Source of the DNA: CALFCE01 sp964411665
Lineage (GTDB): Bacteria; Pseudomonadota; Gammaproteobacteria; Granulosicoccales; Granulosicoccaceae
Direction of reading: 5' to 3'
NCBI GenBank assembly: GCA_964411665.1
Contig: CAYPMR010000127.1
Location: forward strand, 1-7,731
Length of the DNA stretch: 7,731 nt
Of this stretch, positions 1 through 4,537 are shown piece after piece; position 1 is the stretch's first letter, and each line of letters begins with the position of its first letter. A model generated the notes under the pieces. That model was not told the origin of the DNA. It saw only the letters and a list, made by a program, of their open reading frames with translations, and made no database searches. The position numbers and the translations under genes are program-made.

Positions 1-1175
1 ACAAATTCAGCAGCAAGGATATCTCCGTCACCCACATATTTACCGTCGCGATACAGACGATCGTACACAATGCTGAAGTGATCGCCCTTACGAATATCAC
101 TGGAGAAATCCAGCTCCCACTGAAAAATATCAGCAAGATTCATAATGGTGGTTTGTTTGAGATTGGCTTTTTCGGCAGCTACATAAAGAGACTGCTCAAT
201 CGTGCCGGAACTGACAACGCGCTCGTATTCGAGTGGCAGATGCACTTTTTCAATCGAATACCCATCATCAGCCTTTGCCAACAATACACGTGTATCTCTG
301 GATACTTTGACACTCAGCGACTTGAAGGTACCTTCCCAGTCATAGGTGAAGGTCATCTTCTGACCCACTTTCAGTCGGGTCAGGTGACGCTGCACAAGAT
401 CATGCGCTTCCAAAGCACCAAGATCCGCCCGGGCAACGCCGTTATCGTTAAGCATGCCAGAGAAGGTGGCACCCGCTTCGACTGTTACAACTTTCTTGTA
501 GTCATCATGCAGTGATTGCTCAGGATCGACTAACTCAAGCGTCTGGTGTGGAAATACCTGTTCACCCTGCAAAGGCGGGAGAGCGCTTTCCGCATTACTT
601 ATTTCATCAAGCAAACTCTGCTTTTGTGCAGCGTTTGCATCGCGCGGGCCGATCAGATCAACAAAGGCTTGAGGGGCAAAGGCACCCGGCACGTCATCGG
701 GGTGTTGCACGCCGTACGCCGGCTCAGACAAAGCAGCCGTTTGAATAGCATCGTCGTCAAAACGAAATGTGGGCTGAGGTATAGGTTTGGGTAGTTGGGA
801 AAAATTTATCCCTGTGGTTTGAAAGTGCGGTGTGACTGCAGCAAGACTATCGCTCTGAGATAGCTGCCTGGAGACAGTGTCAGCGATACTAACCAGATAA
901 ATCAAAGCGGATGCAGCGATACACCCTGCGCCGAATACGAACAAATATCGACGTCCAGGTGATTGATCGAACTCGTTCACTCTAACCGCTCCCAGCGTAT
1001 CGCGTTTCTTATTAGTTGTTCGGCGCACAAATGGTCGCTTTGCAGGTCCTTTGGACAGGCTTGCTGTCACACCCAGTCGCTTCGCCAAAGCCGTAAACGG
1101 TCCAGTATCACCTGACGATGATTGCCGGGGAGGCTTTGCGCCAGGTCTTCTGCCTGGCTTGAAATCAACCTGCAT
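1..1175 (-). CDS. M23-family peptidoglycan metalloendopeptidase, OapA/MepM type (3' end cut by window edge)
   Basis: I translated 391 open codons from ATG 1175 to the left edge, without a stop or frameshift. The predicted product is a membrane-anchored murein endopeptidase that would cleave peptide cross-links in the periplasm during wall growth. Visible parts are a basic, Pro/Ser-rich cytoplasmic tail (about 1-76), one membrane segment (about 77-97), a Pro/Gln-rich linker, an OapA/LysM-like region (about 229-300; motifs VEAGATFSGML and LKVGQKMTF) and the conserved pre-catalytic domain (about 312-391; LPLEYERVVSSG, IMNLADIFQWELDF, IRKGDHF, GDILAAEF). The zinc-binding M23 domain lies outside the window, so activity cannot be judged. 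The start is uncertain: ATG 1175 is the first start after an in-frame TGA (1184-1182) but lacks a good Shine-Dalgarno sequence, whereas GTG 980 (codon 66) has GGGAG eight bases upstream and leaves a short tail before the membrane segment. A repeat-bearing leader precedes the gene. Confidence 0.88.
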   Translation of the reverse strand, partial: MQVDFKPGRRPGAKPPRQSSSGDTGPFTALAKRLGVTASLSKGPAKRPFVRRTTNKKRDTLGAVRVNEFDQSPGRRYLFVFGAGCIAASALIYLVSIADTVSRQLSQSDSLAAVTPHFQTTGINFSQLPKPIPQPTFRFDDDAIQTAALSEPAYGVQHPDDVPGAFAPQAFVDLIGPRDANAAQKQSLLDEISNAESALPPLQGEQVFPHQTLELVDPEQSLHDDYKKVVTVEAGATFSGMLNDNGVARADLGALEAHDLVQRHLTRLKVGQKMTFTYDWEGTFKSLSVKVSRDTRVLLAKADDGYSIEKVHLPLEYERVVSSGTIEQSLYVAAEKANLKQTTIMNLADIFQWELDFSSDIRKGDHFSIVYDRLYRDGKYVGDGDILAAEF

Positions 1176-1257
1176 AGCACTTCAGTATCTGGAGTTGTGT
1201 TCAAAATCCCGCTTGTTACAGGCCATCCCGCCAGAACTGCGTGCATAGATTCTGCGT

Positions 1258-1359
1258 AAGTACTTATTCAGCCCAATTACTTATTCGGCCCAATTACTTA
1301 TTCAGCCTAAGTACTTATTCCGCCAAAGTACTTATTCAAAAAAAGTACTTAGAATCGGT
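1258..1359. repeat. Six tandem 17-bp units (iteron-like array) in the peptidase leader
   Basis: Units start at 1258, 1275, 1292, 1309, 1326 and 1343. On the plus strand the consensus is AAGTACTTATTCAGCCC. The first 12 bases are nearly constant (AAGTACTTATTC or AATTACTTATTC) and the last five vary. The sixth unit keeps only AAGTACTTA. The core AAGTACTT is an 8-bp palindrome. The 17-bp period puts copies about 1.6 helical turns apart, so neighbours face different sides of the DNA. There are no spacers, so this is not a CRISPR array. The array ends 83 bp upstream of ATG 1175. On the minus strand every unit carries TAAGTA, and because 17 is not a multiple of three the TAA falls in successive frames. 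Possible roles are tandem binding sites for a regulator or initiator, a structured leader, or a simple minisatellite. Confidence 0.9.
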
Positions 1360-1405
1360 ATATTGAATCGGCGTACTGAAAACCCAACGGATTTAGCAAC
1401 TCCAT
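1349..1405 (-). CDS. Possible 18-codon leader or small-protein ORF with strong Shine-Dalgarno
   Basis: ATG 1405 opens an 18-residue reading frame, MELLNPLGFQYADSIYRF, ending at TAA 1351-1349 inside the sixth 17-bp unit. It is preceded by GCGGAGGAGCC, the strongest Shine-Dalgarno match in the non-coding region, although only a few bases from the ATG, which is closer than ideal. It lies downstream of the promoter-like element at 1618-1647 and upstream of the peptidase gene, so it could act as a translated leader peptide. I recognise no homologue, and there is no run of one amino acid that would suggest classic attenuation. A chance ORF remains quite possible. Confidence 0.3.
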   Translation of the reverse strand: MELLNPLGFQYADSIYRF

Positions 1406-1417
1406 GGCTCCTCCGCT

Positions 1418-1440
1418 ACAAATTTTCGAATTTGTTTTTA
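1418..1440 (+). terminator. AU-rich hairpin with TTCG loop and T-run (weak terminator-like, plus strand)
   Basis: ACAAATT (1418-1424), loop TTCG (1425-1428) and AATTTGT (1429-1435) form a perfect 7-bp stem, followed by a T-run (1436-1439) on the plus strand. The layout resembles an intrinsic terminator for plus-strand transcription, but the stem has only one G-C pair and no plus-strand gene ends here. Read on the minus strand, the same hairpin sits directly 5' of the Shine-Dalgarno of the 18-codon ORF (1405-1349), where it could affect ribosome access. Confidence 0.3.
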
Positions 1441-1617
1441 TTATTGGTTTGGACAGGGATTTTCCACAACTGGCCAACAACTCTAGCCCGCGGTGATATC
1501 AGAATTTAGAAAACCCATGCCGAATCGAAGAGTTTAGAACATCTGACGAAAATAAAGAAAATTTTTTGCCCGTAACCCTCAGGTAATTCCTACATGAAAA
1601 TTCGGGAACAAAGAACA

Positions 1618-1647
1618 ATTATATCGGTAGATTTAACCCAGAGTCAG
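1618..1647 (-). promoter_or_regulatory. Candidate sigma-70 promoter for the M23 peptidase leader
   Basis: On the minus strand, CTGACT (1647-1642) is separated by 18 bases from a perfect TATAAT (1623-1618). The -35 box matches TTGACA at four of six positions. Transcription would begin near 1610, giving a leader of roughly 435 bases before ATG 1175. That leader would include the AU-rich hairpin, the 18-codon ORF and the 17-bp array. This is motif inspection only. A TATAAT can arise by chance in AT-rich DNA. Confidence 0.45.
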
Positions 1648-1847
1648 TCTTAATAAGGTTAAACAAGGCAACGGCTTTCAAAGGGTGAGCTTAGCTGAAA
1701 TCAACCTGAATTTTCAGAGCAGTCTGATGGGAACTGATCAAAAAAGATGAATCAATGATCTGTTTGCGCAGGTTGCGAGGCTCGAATACAGAGCCAGAGG
1801 ATCACGTGTGTTCCATGAATGCTGATTTACAAACACTACGTGGGGCG

Positions 1848-1871
1848 TTAACAGCATTTCTTTGCTGTTAA
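1848..1871. terminator. Perfect 9-bp hairpin downstream of erpA
   Basis: TTAACAGCA (1848-1856) and TGCTGTTAA (1863-1871) form a perfect 9-bp inverted repeat with a 6-base loop, starting about 58 bases after the erpA stop codon. No T-run follows on the minus strand, so it is not a textbook intrinsic terminator. It may stabilise the 3' end of the erpA transcript, assist factor-dependent termination, or be a protein-binding dyad. A smaller CCTTT/AAAGG hairpin (1902-1917) lies between it and the stop codon. Confidence 0.4.
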
Positions 1872-1929
1872 TGTGTACTGGCCCTGGATTGTTATGGTGC
1901 ACCTTTGCTGTGAAAGGATTTGGGATTTG

Positions 1930-2298
1930 CTAAACCGAAAAAGATGAACCGCAGCCGCAGGTTGTGGTGGCATTGGGATTACGAATCACAAACTGGGATC
2001 CTTCAAGACCTTCCGTGTAGTCGATTTCAGCGCCGGTCAGATACTGAAAACTCATCGGGTCAATCAGCAGTTTGACGCCTTCTTTTTCTACCTCGGTATC
2101 ACCGTCCTGCAGAGTTTCATCGAAAGTAAATCCATACTGAAAGCCGGAACACCCACCGCCGGAGATGAATACTCGTAGCATCAGGTCGGGATTACCCTCT
2201 TCCTCAATCAGTGCTTTGACCTTCAGCGCCGCCGCATCAGTAAACACGAGCGGATCGGGCATTTCAAAATCGTCAAGGTTTTCTACTTCTGCATTCAT
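1930..2298 (-). CDS. erpA: ErpA, A-type iron-sulfur cluster carrier/insertion protein
   Basis: This is a 122-residue cytosolic protein of the HesB/IscA/ErpA family, which accepts Fe-S clusters from the Isc or Suf scaffold and passes them to apo-enzymes. In Escherichia coli ErpA is needed for maturation of isoprenoid-synthesis enzymes and others. The three cluster-binding cysteines are present at C50 (SGGGCSGFQYGF) and C114/C116 (TTTCGCGSSFSV). The C-terminal GCGSSFSV and the DYTEGLEGSQFVIRNPNA stretch favour ErpA over IscA or SufA. The length is close to the 114 residues of E. coli ErpA, with a slightly longer acidic N-terminus (NAEVENLDDFEMPDP). ATG 2298 has only a weak AGAGAT-like ribosome site about eight bases upstream. 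The gene appears to be transcribed from its own promoter with an IscR-like site at 2457-2489. The stop codon is TAA. Confidence 0.96.
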   Translation of the reverse strand: MNAEVENLDDFEMPDPLVFTDAAALKVKALIEEEGNPDLMLRVFISGGGCSGFQYGFTFDETLQDGDTEVEKEGVKLLIDPMSFQYLTGAEIDYTEGLEGSQFVIRNPNATTTCGCGSSFSV

Positions 2299-2342
2299 GT
2301 GTTCTATCTCTGAAACAATCTATTGCGAATCATGGATTGCCA

Positions 2343-2391
2343 GCGTGTTTACACGCGTTAATTTACACGCGTTATGTGATTAAACGCGTCA
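2343..2391. repeat. ACGCGT-containing direct repeats in the erpA leader
   Basis: The 13-mer TTTACACGCGTTA occurs twice, at 2348-2360 and 2362-2374, with a 14-bp period. A related TTAAACGCGTCA follows at 2380-2391. The palindrome ACGCGT therefore recurs at 2353, 2367 and 2384. The first copy is also part of an inverted repeat, GCGTGT-TT-ACACGC (2343-2356). The cluster lies between the putative erpA promoter and the ATG, in the transcribed leader. It could be tandem operator half-sites or RNA structure; I do not recognise the motif. Confidence 0.7.
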
Positions 2392-2456
2392 TTTATTGAA
2401 CTACGCGCTTCCAGCCACACGTCCAACAGCGCGCTGATCCAGACCTCATCACGGCA

Positions 2457-2489
2457 AAATTAACTTAACCTAGTAAACAAGTCAAGTAT
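2457..2489 (-). promoter_or_regulatory. Candidate erpA promoter overlapped by an IscR type 1-like site
   Basis: On the minus strand a -35 TTGACT (2485-2480) is followed, after 17 bases, by a -10 TAATTT (2462-2457). Overlapping the -35 is a dyad, ACTTGAC (2487-2481) and GTTAAGT (2469-2463), whose arms pair at six of seven positions across an 11-base centre. The 25-base site at 2489-2465 matches about 19 positions of the IscR type 1 consensus as I recall it, including the ATACTTGACT left half and a GGTTAA right end. IscR, when carrying its 2Fe-2S cluster, represses Isc and A-type carrier genes from such sites. The inference is that erpA is repressed when clusters are plentiful. An iscR gene is not in the window. 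Confidence 0.65.
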
Positions 2490-2576
2490 TACGAAAAAGC
2501 ATCCTCGTGGGCGTAATTTTCTGACGACTCCAACCAGGGTAAAACAATATTTTACTCGCCAACTCATCAGAATATA

Positions 2577-2602
2577 TAGATCAATCTACATATAACTATA
2601 TG
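2577..2602. repeat. Paired AT-rich palindromes downstream of the DUF6776-like gene
   Basis: TAGAT-CA-ATCTA (2577-2588) and CATATA-AC-TATATG (2589-2602) are two adjacent inverted repeats with 2-base centres, ending a few bases beyond the TAA stop at 2608-2606. They are too AT-rich to be convincing terminators but could mark the transcript end or an easily melted site. Confidence 0.4.
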
Positions 2603-2605
2603 ATT

Positions 2606-3358
2606 TTATTGATTTAAATCTTCGCTAAATGCATCCACTACCCCTGATGCAACCCGCCATGGATACTCGCCTGTGATTCGCTTAACCGCAGGCCGATAAG
2701 GTTGTACCGGGTTTGCGATAATTTTGACAACCAGTGGCTCGAAACCGTCCGGCAATTCGACTGAGGCCGTGAATTCCTCAAAATACCTGAATTCAAAATC
2801 TGCAGAAGTCGCCTGAACAACGCCAGCATCCTTTGCCGAAATCGGCTGCAGATCTATTTCAACCCAGCTATCGATCTCAGCGTCCGGGTTACTGCCTTCA
2901 ATCCTGGCGATCAGCTGGCCATTAACGCGTTTGCGAGCCTGAGGCTGAACCAACATCCATTCAAGCTCAAAGTTATTAGCGCCTTTTGCCTCAATCGAGA
3001 AAGAATCGATCAAAATCCCGGTAGTGCTATCTCCGCCTGTGGCCAGATTACGGAACAGCATCAGTTCCTGGCGCTCCCGTGATCGTTGCAAGCGAAGACT
3101 TGTAAGCGATTGATTCAGCTCGGCAATAGCCTGCGCATTTGCGTTGTCGCGCAACGCAAGCATTCTGACCTGCTTGCCAAGCTGAACATTTTGATCCTCC
3201 GCGCTCAATAATGCCTCGCGCAGTTGCTGCGAGGATAGCGCACCTTCCTTTGCTGGCCGATCACCCAACTCCCAACCGAGTAAAAACACTACAACAACCG
3301 AGCCGAGCACAAGCAAACGACCAGTCAGGTGAGAATTATTAATCGAACCAAGGAACAT
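2606..3358 (-). CDS. DUF6776-like single-pass membrane protein with coiled coil, function unknown
   Basis: The protein has about 250 residues. From ATG 3358 it has a short cytoplasmic N-terminus, one membrane segment (about 13-31, TGRLLVLGSVVVVFLLGWELG), a heptad-like helix rich in Leu, Gln, Arg and Glu (about 42-105), and a C-terminal beta-rich domain with ELEWMLVQPQ, FEFRYFEEF and VELPDGFEPLVVKI. The FRYF...LP.GF.P pattern and the position between argC and erpA are what I associate with the DUF6776 family; the assignment is from memory of family features. Orientation is probably inner-membrane anchored with the C-terminus in the periplasm. The start is uncertain: a TTG at 3373 would add five residues, an in-frame TGA lies 15 bases before that, and neither candidate has a Shine-Dalgarno sequence. 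It lies 121 bases after argC and may share its transcript. No biochemical role can be read from it. Confidence 0.8.
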   Translation of the reverse strand: MFLGSINNSHLTGRLLVLGSVVVVFLLGWELGDRPAKEGALSSQQLREALLSAEDQNVQLGKQVRMLALRDNANAQAIAELNQSLTSLRLQRSRERQELMLFRNLATGGDSTTGILIDSFSIEAKGANNFELEWMLVQPQARKRVNGQLIARIEGSNPDAEIDSWVEIDLQPISAKDAGVVQATSADFEFRYFEEFTASVELPDGFEPLVVKIIANPVQPYRPAVKRITGEYPWRVASGVVDAFSEDLNQ

Positions 3359-3479
3359 GCGGCTGTCGTGCAAAGTTGGTGAATATCAAAGCGGTGACAG
3401 ATAGGTCAGCCTGTCGCGTCAGCCAGATGCAACAAGATTCATACCAATGCCCCCAACAATGGCTATCCGGGGCAAACTC

Positions 3480-4520
3480 CTAGGGCAATAAAGCCAGCGC
3501 GTTCAGGGCCATTTGTTCATCCAATCCAAACATCAGATTCATATTCTGTACAGCCTGACCGGCAGCCCCTTTAACCAGATTATCCTCGACCGCTAGCACG
3601 ACCACAGTATTTCTTCCCTGCGGACGATAGATCGCAAGACGACAATGATTCGATCCCTTCACCGAGCGCGTCTCCGGATGACTGCCGGGGGGCATGACGT
3701 CAACAAAAGTTTCGCCCTTGTAGCGAGTTTCAAACAAACTTTGCAATGCTGATTCGTCGATCGATGGGTCATTAAGCGTTGCATAAAGTGTGGCATGGAT
3801 TCCGCGAATTATCGGCAATAGATGCGGTGTGAAAGTCAGTTGCACGGCGGAACCAATTGCGTTGCCAAGACCCTGCTCTATTTCAGGTAAATGTCTGTGG
3901 CCTGCTACACCATAAGCCTTGAAACTGTCAGATACTTCCGCATGTAAAGTGCCTGTGTTGGCTGCGCGACCCGCACCGCTAACGCCGGATTTAGCGTCCG
4001 CAATCAGCGAGCCTGTGTCAACCAGACCTGCTTCAAGCAGCGGAAGAAAACCCAATTGAATGCAGGTTGGATAACAACCGGGGTTGGCGACCAATGATGC
4101 TTCGCGTATTTGTTCGCGATGCATTTCGGGTAAGCCGTATACTGCTTGCGCTAACAAATGTGGTGCTGCATGGGATTCACCGTACCAACGCTGCCACTCG
4201 GCTGCATCTTGCAAGCGAAAATCGGCAGACAGATCTATGACTTTTACACCTTGTTGTAACAGCGCTTCTGCCTGGTGCATAGCAGTCGCGTTAGGCGTTG
4301 CAAAAAACACCAAATCCAAAACACCCAGATCGGCATCAGCCGGGTCACTAAAACGAAGATCAGTTGCACCACGCAGATTCGGAAACAGCTCATCGACCCG
4401 TGTGCCTGCATGCGTTCGGGAACAGATAGCGGATAACTCAACTTGCGGGTGACGCAACAGTATCCGTAACAACTCGACACCGGTATAGCCGGAACCTCCT
4501 ACGATACCTACTTTTTTCAT
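3480..4520 (-). CDS. argC: ArgC, N-acetyl-gamma-glutamyl-phosphate reductase (type I)
   Basis: This is a full-length 346-residue enzyme for the third step of arginine synthesis, the NADPH-dependent reduction of N-acetylglutamyl-5-phosphate to N-acetylglutamate 5-semialdehyde in the cytosol. The N-terminal Rossmann fold begins with VGIVGGSGYTGVELLRIL (about 4-21). The catalytic cysteine is C149 in ANPGCYPT. Other conserved blocks are KSGVSGAGR (177-185), GHRHLPEI (207-214), KGSNHCRL (288-295) and the C-terminal VEDNLVKGAAGQAVQNMN (311-328). The length fits the long type I family. ATG 4520 has no clear Shine-Dalgarno sequence and begins 17 bases after the stop of the ChpA-like kinase gene, so translation may be coupled. 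I saw no ArgR box or promoter immediately upstream, and none could be separated from the end of the kinase gene by eye. No other arginine genes are in the window. Confidence 0.98.
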   Translation of the reverse strand: MKKVGIVGGSGYTGVELLRILLRHPQVELSAICSRTHAGTRVDELFPNLRGATDLRFSDPADADLGVLDLVFFATPNATAMHQAEALLQQGVKVIDLSADFRLQDAAEWQRWYGESHAAPHLLAQAVYGLPEMHREQIREASLVANPGCYPTCIQLGFLPLLEAGLVDTGSLIADAKSGVSGAGRAANTGTLHAEVSDSFKAYGVAGHRHLPEIEQGLGNAIGSAVQLTFTPHLLPIIRGIHATLYATLNDPSIDESALQSLFETRYKGETFVDVMPPGSHPETRSVKGSNHCRLAIYRPQGRNTVVVLAVEDNLVKGAAGQAVQNMNLMFGLDEQMALNALALLP

Positions 4521-4537
4521 GACAGCGTTTCGTACTA

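Larger units (their letters stand above)
1176..1929. other. 754-bp non-coding region between erpA and the M23 peptidase gene
   Basis: This is the longest gene-free stretch in the window. Reading both strands I found no credible protein beyond tiny ORFs, no tRNA and no rRNA. It holds, from right to left on the transcribed minus strand, a hairpin after erpA (1848-1871), a promoter-like sequence (1618-1647), an AT-rich stretch (about 1540-1640), a DnaA-box-like 9-mer (1460-1468), an AU-rich hairpin (1418-1435), a possible 18-codon ORF (1405-1349), and six 17-bp tandem units (1258-1359). In related gammaproteobacteria this slot is commonly occupied by anmK (anhydro-N-acetylmuramic acid kinase). 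I see no anmK motifs here and the space is too short for that gene. Confidence 0.75.
2299..2605. other. 307-bp intergenic region upstream of erpA
   Basis: No gene is visible here. From right to left it contains AT-rich palindromes just after the DUF6776-like gene (2577-2602), a GTAAAA/TTTTAC inverted repeat (2539-2555), the candidate erpA promoter with an IscR-type dyad (2457-2489), and a leader of about 150 bases with repeated ACGCGT motifs (2343-2391). None of the hairpins on the DUF6776 side is GC-rich with a following T-run, so read-through from the upstream genes into erpA cannot be excluded. Confidence 0.7.

Noticed and set aside
78..515. Plus-strand 145-codon ORF opposite the peptidase gene
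   Set aside because: The minus-strand frame encodes well-conserved OapA/MepM motifs throughout. The plus-strand product has no recognisable features.
1182..1226. Minus-strand 14-codon ORF in frame with the peptidase and ending nine bases before ATG 1175
   Set aside because: The ribosome site is poor and the TGA cleanly separates it. There is no evidence that it is a coupled leader or a read-through extension.
1051..1248. Plus-strand 65-codon ORF over the peptidase start region
   Set aside because: It is the antisense shadow of the peptidase N-terminal codons, with no ribosome site and no family resemblance.
1258..1359. CRISPR array
   Set aside because: The units are directly contiguous 17-mers with no unique spacers of 25-40 bases, and there are no cas genes.
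1771..1800. tRNA-like segment (GGTTGCGAGGCTCGAATACAG)
   Set aside because: Only a 5-bp stem, GGCTC/GAGCC, can be formed. There is no acceptor stem, D arm or proper T loop.
1815..1871. Plus-strand 18-codon ORF ending inside the 1848-1871 hairpin
   Set aside because: It has no ribosome site at a proper distance and no recognisable promoter. The resemblance of its first three codons to the erpA start is probably chance.
2539..2555. GTAAAA/TTTTAC inverted repeat as a terminator for the DUF6776-like gene
   Set aside because: The stem is short and AT-rich, there is no T-run on the minus strand, and the gene end is 50 bases away.
3371..3373. TTG as the start of the DUF6776-like protein
   Set aside because: It is possible, but TTG is rare and has no ribosome site here. 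ATG 3358, 15 bases downstream, is the simpler choice, though also without a ribosome site.
3440..3480. Terminator after argC (GCCCC / GGGGC pairing)
   Set aside because: The stem is only five pairs with a loop of about 15 bases and there is no T-run, so it does not support transcript separation from the next gene.
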